The position numbers were made by a program, and so were the translations under genes. Below the pieces are notes generated by a model. That model ran no database searches and had not been told where the DNA came from. It worked only from the letters and a program-made list of their open reading frames with translations. Below are positions 33,691 to 45,960 of a stretch of DNA of 64,000 bases, one piece after another. This stretch comes from Dermacentor variabilis (Eukaryota; Arthropoda; Arachnida; Ixodida; Ixodidae). Position 1 is the first letter of the stretch; each line of letters opens with the position of its first letter. The stretch covers positions 69,134,639-69,198,638 of the forward strand of contig NC_134577.1 of assembly GCF_050947875.1 (NCBI RefSeq), read 5' to 3'.

Positions 33691-35820
33691 AAGACACTCC
33701 CTCACCAGAACATTCATAAGCCTCCCAGGTGCAGTATTTGTCAACTATCTCCCTGGTGACTCTAGCAATTAACCCGTGGCCCTACGTCACCAGCATCAGC
33801 GGAGCATCGGACCGAGGCGGCGGTCAGACCTCGGACGCGAGAGAGGGTGCTAACAATATCTGGATCTGGAAAAGCCGTGACTGAAAACTGAACCTGGCAA
33901 CGCTTAAAAGCGAACCCAATAGAGTAAGGCTATAGCCTAGCGGGGTCTTTTGACGAATTGTCGGCACTGCCCGGGATATTACGGGTCTTTGTAAGTTTAG
34001 AGGAGCTGGTCACGCTCATACAGTGCTGACTAACAGCGACGTCCTCTTCTACAGATGTCGGACAGGTAAGAGTGAATACGGGGTAGCATTTCTCATTCAT
34101 AAGTACCCAGCGGGCAACATTGACAAACTCCGCAGCAGTAATGAGAAGGTAGCCGTCATTGTAACAAAGCTCAAAAGGAGACGGAAATTAAAGTCAGTAA
34201 CAAGCCTAGGCTCCTACCTTCAGTCATGATGATGCAGGAACAGATCAGTTTAATGAAGATATAGAATTAGCAACGAGAGTATACTACAAGTCGCGGGCGA
34301 CGTCATTGCAAAAGTGAGGGTAAAGCAGTCTGGCGAACAAGCAATCGGCAACTCCGGAATCGATTCTGGGAACAGCAGAGGAGAGCTGCTGGTAGAATTC
34401 GCGGAAAGAAATAGACCCCCGAATAACGAATGCCTTCCTCAGGAAGAGCAGTAATAGGAAGCGCACCTGGAAAAGCACTAGGGGGAAAACAAGAAAGGAA
34501 CAAGATTTTGTACCCTCGTCTGATCTCAGCTTAGTGCAGGATGCAGAAGTGTTAGTAGGGTAAAAGGCAGCGATCATAGGTTAGTGAGGTTTAGGGTTTC
34601 TCTAAATTTCAAGCGAGAAAGAACAAAATTACTAAAGGAGGAATAGGCCAACCTGGACGCATCGAGGGTAAAATAAGACGTATTCAAGCTAGTGCTCGTA
34701 AACAAATATCCAGCTTTGCTACAAGAAGACGAAGATAACAGAGAGGTAATAAATGAAACCGTAACTAGGCCGATTCAAGAAGCCGGAATTGAAGTTGGAC
34801 GTAGGGCACCAAGGCAACCGGCAGGTAAACTCCCCCAAGTGACAATGAACGTAATAAAGAAATGACAAAACAATTACGTGTTTCACTCGAGAGGTAAGGT
34901 AGAATTCACTGAATGGTCAAAGTTCGTAAACAAAAAGAAAGCATATTCGAAATCATAAGGTCGGAAAGATTTAGGAAGCATTAAAAAATGGACGCATCGG
35001 CCAAGGCAAGACGTATGCACTGAAAGATAAGCTGGGTAATATTATCAGCAATTTCGATGATATAGTAAAAGCAGCGGAATAATTCTATAGGGACCTGTAC
35101 GGTACCCAGGGTACTCACGCTTCCTTCGTTCGAAGTAGTGATGAACAGGATACAGAGACTCCTTCTATAACTAGCGATGAGGTTAGCAGGGCCTCGCAGG
35201 ACTTGACCCGGGGAAAAGTGGCACGAGAAAATGGAATAACAGTAGAGTTATTCAAAAATCAACGAGAAAAATATACTTAACAGCGTTGCGACCCTTTATG
35301 CCCAATACCTCACGACTTCAAGTGTACCAGAGAGCTGGAACAATACCAACATTACACTTATCCATAACAAAGGAGACGTTGAATAATTATAGGCCCACTA
35401 GCTTGTTTTCAGTATAGCATCAAACATTCGCCAAGATAATTTCCAATGCAAGAAGGGCAAGTCTTGACTTCAATCAGCCAAGAGAACAGGTTGGCTTCAG
35501 GACGGCATATACTACAATGCATCATGTCCATCTCACCAAATCACGCAGCTGAGAAATCTGCGGAGTACAGTCAACCTCTCGTATGACTTTTATAGATATG
35601 AAAAGGCGTTTGATTCAATAGAATTGCCAAGAGTCATGGAAGCATTGTGTAATCAAGGAGTACAGGTGGCATACGGGAATATTTTGCGAAATATCTTTAA
35701 AAATTCCACAGCTAACTTGTTTCTCCACAAAAGAAGTAGAATATTGTTTTTCAAGAAAGGCCCAGGCAAGGAGGCGCAATCTCACTAATAGTATTCACTC
35801 CGTGCTTTGACCTAGTAGAG
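33690..35820 (+). mobile_element. long decayed RTE LINE, 3'-truncated
   Basis: The 5' leader (accgaggcggcggtcagacctcgg, gagagggtgctaacaatatctgg, gaaaagccgtgactgaaaactg) precedes endonuclease-domain remnants (about 34030-34250, reading YGVAFLIHK and GNIDKL) and RT remnants from about 35060 (EFYRDLYGT-type, DSIELPRVMEAL-type) to about 35810. Stops and indels occur every few tens of codons, so it is long dead. Unlike the other RTE copies here it preserves the 5' half and lacks the C-terminus and tail. Confidence 0.75.
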
Positions 35821-35889
35821 ACCTAGTAGTAGTAGTTTGACCTAGTAGTAGAGTAATCAACCTATCACTCTGGGAAGCGTAAGGAGTAA

Positions 35890-36260
35890 GTCCCTATAAT
35901 CCAATCTCCACCACCTACTGTAATTCACCATAATCCAGTCTAACAGACCCTAATCCACCCTAGTCCACCCTAATCCACTTTAATCCGTCTTAGTCCACCC
36001 TAATCCACCCCAGTCCTCCTTAATGCACCTTTATCCACCCTAATCCACTTTAGCCCATGCTAATCCACCCTAATATACTTTAATCTAATCGTTAATCAAT
36101 CATAAATTAGCTTTGCTAATCAATGATAATCTCTTTTACACGGCTGGCCATGCTTTCGTTTGCTTCTGGCCTTCCTTGTGTCGCGTGCTAGTTCTCGGTA
36201 CCTCACAACGCGACCTTGCAACATACAGATCTGAGGCCTTCGCCTTGATGAAGTGGCAAA
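35890..36260 (+). repeat. repeat with taatccaccct minisatellite core
   Basis: About 15 units of taatccaccct and variants (35920-36090) are followed by the same non-tandem segment as at 23270-23430 (gctttgctaatcaatgataatctct, cttctggccttccttgtgtc, ctcacaacgcgaccttg). It ends at agatctgaggccttcgcc. Confidence 0.7.
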
Positions 36261-36733
36261 CTGCCAAACGGAAATAAACGAAAAATGTAGACTGGCTAAG
36301 ACGAGGTATGCGTATTTCGCAAGAGTAAACTTACTGTGAGGAACTGACCTCACTTCTCCATTGGCGAAAAGCTGGTGTGACTGCGCAACAGCCATGGCGC
36401 TGCTGATATTGACTGTGTTCCAAATTCCAATGCTCGCTACAGATCTGACGACGCCGGCACAAATGAGAGCTTCGCGAAGACAGCATCGACGTCAAAGACG
36501 ATGCACGCGCTATTTTGCTGGCCAAGCAAAATGGCGGTTGAGCAGAAGGCTCGGAAACGCGCCGGGAAGGTTGTCTACCCGCAGGAAAACGAAACGAGAT
36601 TTTGTTACGTGCTTCATGTAAGCTACGTAGGTTCACATACGAAAAGTGTTAGAACACAGCTATGATACGTGTTTTTCTTAGCTTTTTCTTGTCAGTCGAC
36701 GCAAGTAGACCCCTAGAGGCAGAGCCGTCCTGC
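36261..36733. other. sequence flanking gypsy A, no recognised gene
   Basis: Open frames of about 90-100 codons on both strands overlap each other. No family is recognised. Confidence 0.35.
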
Positions 36734-36737
36734 ATAC

Positions 36738-37158
36738 TGACACGTGTACTTATCTTTATCGGGCGACCACGTTTCGCCGCTTAACAAATGTAATCGCACA
36801 GCGCGGGACGCGCCTGCATGTATCTGAAGTTTCTGGAAAGTTATCGATGCTTCTATCCGGCTGTCTGTTGTCGCCGAACCTTGTGTTATATGATTTCATC
36901 GCGTGGCGCGAATGGTGTAGAACTTTGTGGAAGGCACGCAGGCCCGAACGATTAGTCTGGAACATTGGACGACTGCTGTATAAAAGCCAACGCGCTTGAC
37001 CCGCTGATCAGATTTTCGACGATCGCCGACCGTGTTCGCCGCTATCGTTGTGCTGTAAGTGTAGCCTGTTTTTGTGGGCACAGGTTCGCCCAATAAAAGT
37101 TAGTTTCGTCTTTCACAGTATTTGCTACTGTGTTCTTTAACGTCACCACCACGTGACA
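36738..37158 (+). repeat. gypsy A 5' LTR
   Basis: The LTR begins tgacacgtgtac and ends cacgtgaca, so its tips are nearly inverse. A TATA box (tataaaa) lies at 36979-36985 and a polyadenylation signal (aataaa) at 37092-37097. The primer-binding region follows as actggtggaggtgc. Length is 421 bp. Confidence 0.95.
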
Positions 37159-37181
37159 ACTGGTGGAGGTGCTTTTCGTTC

Positions 37182-38525
37182 ATGTACCGAATGGCCCCGA
37201 CAGGCCGTGATCCAAGCCCGGACCACAAAGAGAACACCAACGTAGTCCAGGAGCATCGAGCAAGCCGCCGTCTTCAACAGCTGCCCCCGGAGCACGGACT
37301 TCTACCTGAGAAGACCAAGAAGATTGTGGCCAAGGCAACCCCAATGGCAGCCCCAGCGTCCCCCATCGTGCTGCAACAGCCCAGGGAACCTCCGACGTTC
37401 CGCGGATCAATATTCGAGGACCCGGAAACCTGGCTCGAGACGTATGAGAGGGTCGCTACGTTTAACAGTTGGGACAGCGACGACAAGCTGCGGCATGTCT
37501 ATTTCGCACTGGAAGATGCCGCCAGGACCTGGTTCAAGAATCGAGAAGCCACCTTAACGACGTGGGACCTGTTTCGAAGCGGCTTCTTGCAAACGTTTAC
37601 AAGCGTCGTGCGAAAAGAGCGAGCCCAAGACTAGAAACCAGAGTGCAGCTGCCAAACGCGACGATCGCGATCTTCACGGAGGAGATGGCCCGTCTTTTCC
37701 GGCACGCCGACCCGGAAATGTCAGATGAGAAAAAAGTCCGCTGCCTGATACGGAGCGTCAAGCAAGAACTTTTCGCAGGACTTATTCGTAACCCGCCGAA
37801 AACCGTAGCTGAGTTTTCTGCAGAGGCATCGACGATCAAGAAAACTCTGGAGATGCGCATCCGGCAATACAACCGCCAGGGGCTCACGCCGCAGTACGCC
37901 ATCCAAGGACTGGATTCCGACGACCTTCAGGAGACCATCAGGGCCATTGTGCGCGAAGAACTGCGCAAGGTCCTGCCTTCGTCGCAGCCCCAAGTGGCTT
38001 CGATCGCCGACATCGTGAAAGAAGAGGTGCACCGATCGCTTGGAGTTCCCGAGCTGCAACTACAATTACCGCAGCCCCAGCCAGAAGCGATGACATACGC
38101 CGCCGTCGCACACCGTCAAGGTCCCCCTCCGGCGACCACGCCAGGGCCCTGCAACGACGCAATTCCGTCATCCGCCGCCGCCGCCGCCAGCACGCCTACC
38201 CGTCGCCCAGAGCACCTACGCGAGGAAGACGGACATTTGGCCAGCCCCGCACAACCGTCCGCTCTGCTATCACTGCCGAGAACCCGGCCATGTGTATCGC
38301 CGATGCCCATACCGGGAGATGGGACTGCGAGGTTTCGCCGTCAACGCTCCGCGCCCGCAGCAAGGTGAACGCCCTCGCGATATCGCCGACTACCTCGCCG
38401 TTACTCAGTGGAGCTCTCGACGACCGTCGCGTTCGCCATCACCAGGCCGCTACCTCTCGCCGCAGCGCCGACCATACACTGGTCCAGCCCAGGGCCAGTC
38501 AGCGAGCCCATATCCGGAAAACTAA
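37182..38525 (+). pseudogene. gypsy A gag, frameshifted
   Basis: Gag forms the particle and binds element RNA. The N-terminal part (from an ATG at 37182 or 37191) holds the typical retrotransposon gag core (FRGSIFEDPETWLETYERVA ... WDLFRSGFLQTF) to about 37610. There the frame shifts and continues (FTEEMARLFRHADPEMSDEK ...) to about 38240, and a second shift leads to a CCHC zinc knuckle (CYHCREPGHVYRRC) at 38265-38306. The frame ends at a stop at 38523-38525. At least two frameshifts separate these parts, so no intact product is made. Confidence 0.85.
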
Positions 38526-41500
38526 AAGCAGTAACCGATGGAGGTGCGGTTGCTGTTCGTTGACGGACGAAGATCCTCCACCCCCGACGAAGACACCGAA
38601 GAAACTACCTCGACGACATAAGGACACGCCGCCGTCCCGAAGAAATCAGGAAGCCAAGACTACACCGACGAAAGACGACTTGACGACGCGACGTTCCAAC
38701 TTCAGTTCAACAGGACGCAGCCGTGATCCGACGCCAAGACCCAACTGCAACGCCAGACAAAGAACCACCGACTTCGACGTACTTCTCTACGGCCACGCAG
38801 TCACTGACTTAGTCGACACAGGGGCCGATTGCTCCGTAATGAGTGGACACATCGCCACCGAGTTGAAGAAGGTCAAGACTGCATGGGAGGGCCCCCAAAT
38901 TCGGACCGCTGGAGGACACCTCATTACGCCGACTGGAATCTGCACGGCAAGAATCACCGTTCATGACCGGACTTACCCTGCCACCTTCGTTATCCTGCAA
39001 CATTGTTCACGAGACGTCATTCTCGGCATGGACTTCCTGAACCAACACGGCGCGATCATAGACCTGAAGCCAAAATCGATAACGCGGTCGGAACATCAAG
39101 CGATACCGCCGGAGAGCTTTCGTAGTCACCACGCCTTGAGTGTTCTCGAAGATCAAGTGAGCATCCCGCCTCGCTCGGGCATTGTTATATCGGTCGGCAC
39201 CAAAACACCCGCTGACGTAGAAGGCGTCATCGAAGGCGACCAACGTCGACTGCTAGACCGTGAAATTTGCGTGGCAAGAGGGATCGCTCGACTGCATGGA
39301 GGGAAAACTGAAGTGTTGCTGACAAACTTCAGCCAAGAATTCAAGCACATCAACAAGGGCACGACGATCGCGTACATCGAGGAAATTCTGGAAACCAGTA
39401 ATGCGTTTGTCCTCTCGGATTCCGCCGCATCTACCCCGACGACGATGGTTCCCGAACCAGACTACGACATTAATCCAAGTCTCCCCGTGATTAAGCAACA
39501 GCAGCTCAGAAGTCTGCTCCGACGATACAAAGGCTGCTTTTCGACGTCATCAAGGATTCGACAAACACCAGTCGCCAAGCATCGCATAATCACCGAGGAG
39601 TGCGCTCGACCACTCCGCCAGAGCCCTTACCGAGTTCCCCCCGAGAACGTGAAGCTAAAAGAGAACAAGTCGAAGAAATACTGCGCAACGACATCATCCA
39701 GCCGTCGAAAAGCCCGTCGGCATCCCCTGTTGTCCTGGTAAAGAAAAAGGACGGAACCCTACGTTTCTGCGTCGATTATCGTCATCTGAACAAGATCGCG
39801 AAGAAGGACGTATACACCCTCCCACGGATAGACGACGCATTGGATCGGCTCTGCAAGGCTAAATACTTCTCGTCGATGGACCTGAAGCCTGGCTATTGGC
39901 AAATAGAACTCGACGAAAGAGATCGCGAAAAGACGGCCTTCATCACCCCAGACGGCCTCTACGAGTTCAAGGTTATGCCATTCGGACTGTGCTCGGCGCT
40001 TGGCTACGTTCCAGCGCGTCATGGCCCCCGTGTTAGCAGGATTGAAGTGGAAGACCTGTCTCGTTTATTTGGATGACGTCATCGTCTTCGCCGGAAATTT
40101 CGACGATCACCTCAGGCGGCTTGCGACAGTACTAGAGGCCATCAAGTCGTCAGGGCCTACTCTGAAGCCGGAAAAAAGCCGCTTCGCTTACGATGAGATT
40201 CTGTTCCTAGGCCACGTAATCAGCAAATCTGCTGTCCGTCCAGACCCGCAAAAGATAGCTGCCATCGCAGAGTTCCCGCAACCCATCAATAAGAAGGCAG
40301 TGCGTAGATTCCTTGGCATGTGTGCCTACTACAGGCGCTCTGTCAAGGACTTTTCATGCATCGCCGAGCCGTTGCCACGGCTAACTAAATGTGATGTTGA
40401 GTTCAAGTGGGAAATGCCGCAGAGCGACGCATTTGAAGAACTCAAACGACGCATGCAGTCGCCGCCGGTACTTGCGCACTTCGACGAGTACGGCGATACA
40501 GAAATCCATACTGACGACAGCAGCCTAGGCCTCGGTGCCGTTCTAGTCCAGAGAAGAAACGGAGTCGAAGAGGTGATAGCTTACGCTACCCGGTCGCTGT
40601 CAAAAGCGGAAGGTAACTATTCTACGACCGAAAAGGAATGCCTCGCCATCGTTTGGGCTACAGCTAAATTTCGCCCTTATCTTTATGGCAGGCCATTCAA
40701 AGTCGTCAGTGACCATCACGCGTTGTGTTGGCTAGCGAATATAAAGGATCCTTCAGGACGACTGGCGCGGTGGAGCCTCAGACTACAAGAATACGACATC
40801 ACTGAAACCTACAAGTCCGGAAGAAAACACTCCGATGCCGATTGCCTATCACGCGCCCCCATTGACCCGCCGCCGCAAGATGACGAGATTGACGACGCCT
40901 TCCTTTAAATGATAAGCGCGGAAGACTTCGCTGAACAACAACGGGTAGACCCGGAGCTAAAAGGCCTTGTCGAATATTTGGAAGGGCACACCGACGTTGT
41001 CCCCAGGGCATTTAAGCGCGGATTATCTTCCTTCACGCTTCAAAACAATCTACTCGTGAAGAAGAACTTCTCACCAGTCCGCGCCAATTACCTTCTTCTT
41101 GTCCCGTCAGGACTTCGTCCAGAAGTATTGCACGGCCTTCATGACGATCCTACCGCGGGACACCTCGGATTTTCCCGGACAGTATCGAAGATACAAGTAT
41201 TATTGGCCGCGCCTGACCGCCGACGTCGCCCGTTACGTCAGAACATGCCGAGACTGTAAGCGACGCAAGACACCGCCGACAAGGCCAGCCGGATTACTAC
41301 AGCCAATCGAGCGTCCTTGCCGACCATTCCAGCAGATCGGGATGGACTTGCTGGGACCCTTTCCAACGTCAATAACCGGAAATAAGTGGATCATCGTGGC
41401 GACGGACTACCTCACCCGCTTCGCTGAAACAAAAGCACTGCCAAAAGGTAGCGCAGCCGAAGTGGCGAAATTCTTTGTCGAAAACATCCTGCTGCGACAT

Positions 41501-42181
41501 GGCACCCCAGAAGTGCTCATCACCGACAGAGGAACGGCCTTTACAGCGGAGCTCACCCAAGCCATTCTGAAATACAGTCAGACAAGGCACAGGAGGACAA
41601 CGGCCTACCATCCGCAGACGAATGGTCTTACGGAGCGGCTGAATAAGACCCTCGCCGACATGCTAGCGATGTACGTCGACGTCGAACACAAGACCTGGGA
41701 TGCCGTCCTGCCGAACGTAACATTCGCATACAATATGGCGGTGCAAGAAACAGCACAGATCACGCCGTTCAAGCTGGTCTACGGCAGGAACCCGACGACG
41801 ACGCTCGACGCCATGCTGCCGCACGTCACTGACGAGGAGAACCTTGACGTCGCTACCTACCTCCAGCGCGCCGAAGAAGCCCGACAGCTCACCCGCCTGC
41901 GGATCAAGAACCGGCAGAGGACCGACGGCCGACACTACAACCTCCGACGACGCTTCGTCGAGTACCAGCGCGGCGACGGTGTTTGGGTATGGACCCCGAT
42001 ACGCCGACGAGGACTCAGTGAGAAACTACTGCGACGTTATTTCGGACTCTACAAGATCTTCCGACGTATTGGCGCACTGGACTATGAGGTTGTGCCAGAC
42101 GGCATTTCGCATTCACAGCGGCGCCGCGCACGATCTGAAGTGGTCCAGGTGGTGCGCCTTAAACCCTTTTACGGACGCTGA
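38526..42181 (+). pseudogene. gypsy A pol (PR-RT-RH-IN), several frameshifts
   Basis: The protease active site DTGADCSVM is at about 38815. RT starts near 39690 (ASPVVLVKKKDG), with catalytic SSMDLKPGYWQ and YLDD (about 40060). RNase H carries TDDSS (usually DAS), TEKECLAI and SDHHALCWL. The integrase has a zinc-type CRTCRDC at about 41250, MDLLGPFP, TDRGTAF and [10 protein letters not shown] (the D,D,E set), and ends with a diverged GPY/F-like module (FGLYKIFRR) and RLKPFYGR. Frames change near 39650, 40000 and 41190, and a TAA at 40906-40908 interrupts the line between RNase H and integrase. The copy is inactive unless complemented. Confidence 0.9.
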
Positions 42182-42283
42182 CGAACTTCCTCATTTTTTT
42201 TTGTTTTTTGTGCGGCAAGTGCTTTTGTTTATTACATTCGTTTGTTTGCAGTATCGGGTCGATGCTTTTTAAGAGGGCGGTAT

Positions 42284-42698
42284 TGACACGTGTACTTTAT
42301 CGGGCGACCACGTTTCGCCGCTTAACAAATGTAATCGCACAGTGCGGGACGCGCCTGCATGTATCCGAAGTTTCTGGAAAGTTATCGATGCTTCTACCCG
42401 GCTGTCTGTTGTCGCCGAACCTTGTGTTATCTGATTTCATCGCGTGACGCGAATGGTGTAGAACTTTGTGGAAGGCACGCGGGCCCGAACGATTAGTGTG
42501 GAACATTCGACGACTGCTGTATAAAAGCCGACGCGCTTGACCCGCTGATGAGATTCTCGGCGATCGCCGACCGTGTTCGCCGCTATCGTTGTGCTATAAG
42601 TGTAGCCTGTTTTTGTGGGCACAGGTTCACCCAATCAAAGTTAGTTTTGTCTTTCACAGTATTTCCTACTGTGTTCTTAACGTCATCAACACGTGACA
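42284..42698 (+). repeat. gypsy A 3' LTR
   Basis: 415 bp partner of 36738-37158. The TATA box (42520-42526) is kept. The polyadenylation signal is mutated: aatcaaa replaces the 5' copy's aataaaa. Confidence 0.95.
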
Positions 42699-42773
42699 AT
42701 ACGGTTTAGGACGCCTCGCGTTGAGCGGGTTAGTTGTCAAATTAGTATTATGCGAAACAGTCTACACTTGCAT

Positions 42774-43140
42774 TAGGACGACGCAACGAGCTATAGAAAG
42801 AAGAATGATGGGTGTAACGTTAAGGGATAAGAAAAGACCAGACTGGGTGAGGAAACAAACGCGAGTTATTGACATCTTAGTTGAAATTAAGAAAAAGAAA
42901 TGGGGGGGGGGGCAGGACATGTAATTAGAGGGAAGATTGCCGATGGTCATTAAGGGTTACGGACTGGATACCAAGGGAAGGGAAACGTAGCAGGGGGCGA
43001 CAGAAAGTTAGGTGGGCGGATGATATTAAGATGTTTGCAGGGACAACATGGCCACAATTAGGACATGATCGGGGTAGTTGGAGAAGTATGGGAGAGGCCT
43101 TTGCCCTGCAGTGGGCGTAACCAGGCTGATGATGATGATG
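42774..43140 (+). mobile_element. RTE LINE 3' fragment with (ATG)n tail
   Basis: Encodes the C-terminal RTE segment (RTTQRAIERRMMGVTLRDKK, VEIKKKKW) with a G-run expansion at about 42904, then the 3' sequence gccctgcagtgggcgtaaccaggctgatgatgatgatg. Strongly 5'-truncated. It starts about 75 bp beyond gypsy A. Confidence 0.85.
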
Positions 43141-43415
43141 ACTTTGGACTGCAACAGCTGTCGTTATATTCATTATATGCGAACGAAAAGAAGTACATTT
43201 GACAATTTCGAGCGGGACAATCGTATAAGAAAGGCTACTCGATTCGCATTCGTCATCACAAATGTTCGCACCTCTCCAATTGTGAGACACCCGCAGCGAA
43301 ACGTCACCCCTCTCAGAAATTTGAATGCGAACTATCGAGTGAATTAGCCGGAAGATTTACGCTGTGCGCGTAGCTCCTGCTTGAGCCAAAGTGTGTACTT
43401 TTGGGGGGTACTTAC

Positions 43416-43566
43416 TTGAGCACTCGCATCGGGATCGCTTCGATGAGCAGCACACCGCTGGAAGGGAACGGCGGAGCGTAAAGCGTGGCGGGGCCGAGTT
43501 TTCTCGTCACTGGCGGGTACCAGACAGGCGTGTAATTTTTGAAGTCATCCATGGTCAATAAGGCTT
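43416..43566 (-). CDS. GGT-like gene, exon C
   Basis: The acceptor is ctttctttctgcag and the donor CAA|gtaagt. Two bases complete a Glu codon from exon B, then 49 codons and two bases. The product ALLTMDDFKNYTPVWYPPVT and onward (LYAPPFPSSGVLLIEAIPMRVL) aligns with the GGT large-subunit segment GGIVTAEDLNNYRAELIEHP and LYMPSAPLSGPVLALILNIL. It therefore carries the family's conserved (T).(D/E)D(L/F)..Y and the PP.PSSG region. The intron to exon D is 14.6 kb and contains gypsy A, an RTE copy, the TTAA element, a SINE, SINE fragments and two (TA)n arrays. Confidence 0.85.
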
Positions 43567-45299
43567 CTGCAGAAAGAAAGAGGAACACATCGGTCGTTTT
43601 TTTTTTCATTTGCTTCTTTAACGACACAGTTAGAGCTGACGCAGACTCCGTGGCGTATCCAGCTACTCATTCTAGGGAAGTGGAGGGGGAGTTTCTTGCT
43701 CGAAGTTAGGCTTGGGGGGGGGGGGGGCGCGTCTGATTTGTCATCTGTTACTATCGTTATCCCAAGACTCCCGCCATAACGTAAGTGCTGTTGATATTTC
43801 TTAACAGTCATTCCACTCATTTGTTCTAATTGATGTGCCCACTCTTCAAAGATTCTGGGAATCAAAACTTTGCGGGCGATCACGCTTAGGATATCGCCAT
43901 GATTTACTGTGCCAAGCAAGTAAATTACGTAGATTGGTTCTCTATGTAGTGTGGGGGAAACAAATGCAGTGCCTAGTGGCTTAATTGAGGCGATATTAAA
44001 CTCATTATAGCACTTAATGGGTCGCGACATTATTACGTATCACACATCGAGTGTTGCATTCATGAGTATTATATTATGTTGCGTAATATATGCAGTCCAT
44101 CCAATTTCATTTAAGTGATATTTATTCTGCATTCACTGCAAGACATAATAATGACGCCAAACGTTACTCGTGCATAGGAGAATATAAGCGTGAAAGCTGA
44201 AGGCAAAAGAAAGCACGGCAACATTGCTACTACTGAATCGCTACGATCGGGTGGATGTCTTATTTTCCCTTTATTCATTACTTCTCTCCACCTTGCGGGT
44301 TTCCGCAGAACTACTACGTCATTGCTACTACTTGTAAATCATACATTGACAAAGTAACACTAATCAAATCAAGCCCATCAAACGAAGATTGGCGCAATCA
44401 ACAAAACCACGGTAATATTTTTTATGCAAGAAAGTACTTGCTGTAAAAGTTACAGAATCAACATGATGACAGCGTAAAGAAAAAAATCCGCCCAAAAGTC
44501 GACAAAATAATCGAAATAGTGATTACACATATCACTGATTGCAGCTCGGGAAACGAAACGAATGTGTAATTGTAGCTACGCCACCACATTCCCCAGCAGT
44601 AATTCGATATGCATATTTAACCGAAATTTAAATAGTACACGAAGATCACGAATACAATGCAAATCATATTGGACCTACGCTCAAGAAATAAGATCTTGAT
44701 TCATTCCACACTGTGAAGGTGGTTGGCCAGAGAAGTTTAGTACATGACACGGAGGTGACACATAATTTTGAACAAAGGTACGAACTCATTTATTGTCTTC
44801 ATCGGTGGTCAGTATTTTGCTCGCAACTGTAATCACATTCTTTGGTAACGTGAAACCGATACACGAACGCCACTGGGTCGTCGGTTGGGCCGAATCGGTG
44901 TGGCATCTCAAGGCTTATGCTTTCAGCACGAAACGCGTAAACCACTCTCTTTTCGGTACCTGCACATCCACAATTGCATCACCGACAACGACAACAGCGG
45001 TAGCGTCATCGCGGTTAATTCAAGCAAAGTGAGTAGCCATGAACTTTACGGGACTACGAGAGAATGCATTCCTTGCTTGCTTACGGGAGCATGAGCCATT
45101 GCTCACGAGGGCATGAGCCATTCATGATGAGAGTTTTCGACATGCCGTTGTGCATGTCGTATGCATGATTAGTAAGAATTTAAGCACTGTTCGTTTCACT
45201 TTACTGAGTGCTTGTAGCCTCTGCCTTACGGGGCTAGGAGTCATCGCCTATTTTTCCTGGTTTCTGGAGCGTGAATGCTTGCGCGGGTATGAGTGAGAC
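43567..45299. other. intron sequence, no recognised gene
   Basis: A (G)14 run lies at 43714-43727. The rest is AT-rich with no domain, RNA gene or bounded repeat. Confidence 0.4.
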
Positions 45300-45960
45300 T
45301 ACGAGATGCCGCCATAGCGTTAGAGCGCCGCTCCTAGGCGTCCGCTCCTGCGTTGAGCGGCGGCGTGCCTCGGCGTAAGCGAGCGAAAGAACACAGGGAA
45401 GGATGAAAGAGCGAACGCGGAGTGCAGTGTGGTATAGCGGTAGAAAGTCGGCGATAGCGAAGAGAGCGCGTCAAGGAAAGCAGCGGAAGGCACTGTAGCC
45501 ACCATCAGATGGCGCGCAAGTCGACGTATCCGGGGCTTTGCGTATCCGTGCCAGTGGCGTCGCCGGCCCAGCAGGGGAAAGAAAATATCACTGCCCAAGC
45601 ATTCCGTAAAGATGGTTACCAAGCGAAGCCGAAACGTGCAACCCCGATGTTTATGACTGGGTAAATCCCGACAGTTCATTGAACGTCTTCATAGGTTTCC
45701 GGATCCTCGGTAGGCAGTTGCTGCTTGCGCTAGGCTGCGTGAGCCTGTTCTTGTGCGCGGGCTGCAGCACTGGCACTGCGTAGACGAGCTCGTTCCCGAT
45801 TCTTCTCGCGGCGTTGCTGGTCGAAAGGTGCCTGCTCCTCGGGAGCCCGTATGACGCGTGACATACCGATTTCGGAGCCCGAGAGAGACTGCTGCGCGTG
45901 CGCTCTGCTGCGACGGAGAGCAACGGCGTCACCACTAACGCAGCCAATCACGCGCCTCTC
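45300..45960 (-). repeat. dispersed repeat family E, inverted relative
   Basis: On the minus strand a frame from 45951 encodes a peptide with the charged motif PEEQAPFDQQRREKNRERAR, of the same style as those at 8120-8379 and 22813-22960. The flanks (tttcgcttacgccgaggcac, gcgccatctgatggtgg) look like the promoter-side sequence of that family. Membership is inferred from style and order, not from long identity. Confidence 0.4.

Larger units (their letters stand above)
36738..42698 (+). mobile_element. Ty3/gypsy LTR retrotransposon A, full length, defective
   Basis: The element is 5961 bp with LTRs at both ends and a 4 bp target duplication ATAC (36734-36737 and 42699-42702). Its order is gag, protease, RT, RNase H, integrase, as in Ty3/gypsy. 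The LTRs differ at roughly 20 positions plus small indels (about 5%), so the insertion is not recent. Several frameshifts and one in-frame stop break the polyprotein. It sits in the intron between GGT exons C and D, in the orientation opposite to that gene. No envelope-like frame follows the integrase. Confidence 0.95.

Noticed and set aside
42284..42698. Envelope-bearing (errantivirus-like) gypsy
   Set aside because: In element A the integrase stop (42181) is followed within about 100 bp by the 3' LTR; B and C likewise run from integrase to LTR. There is no room for an envelope gene.
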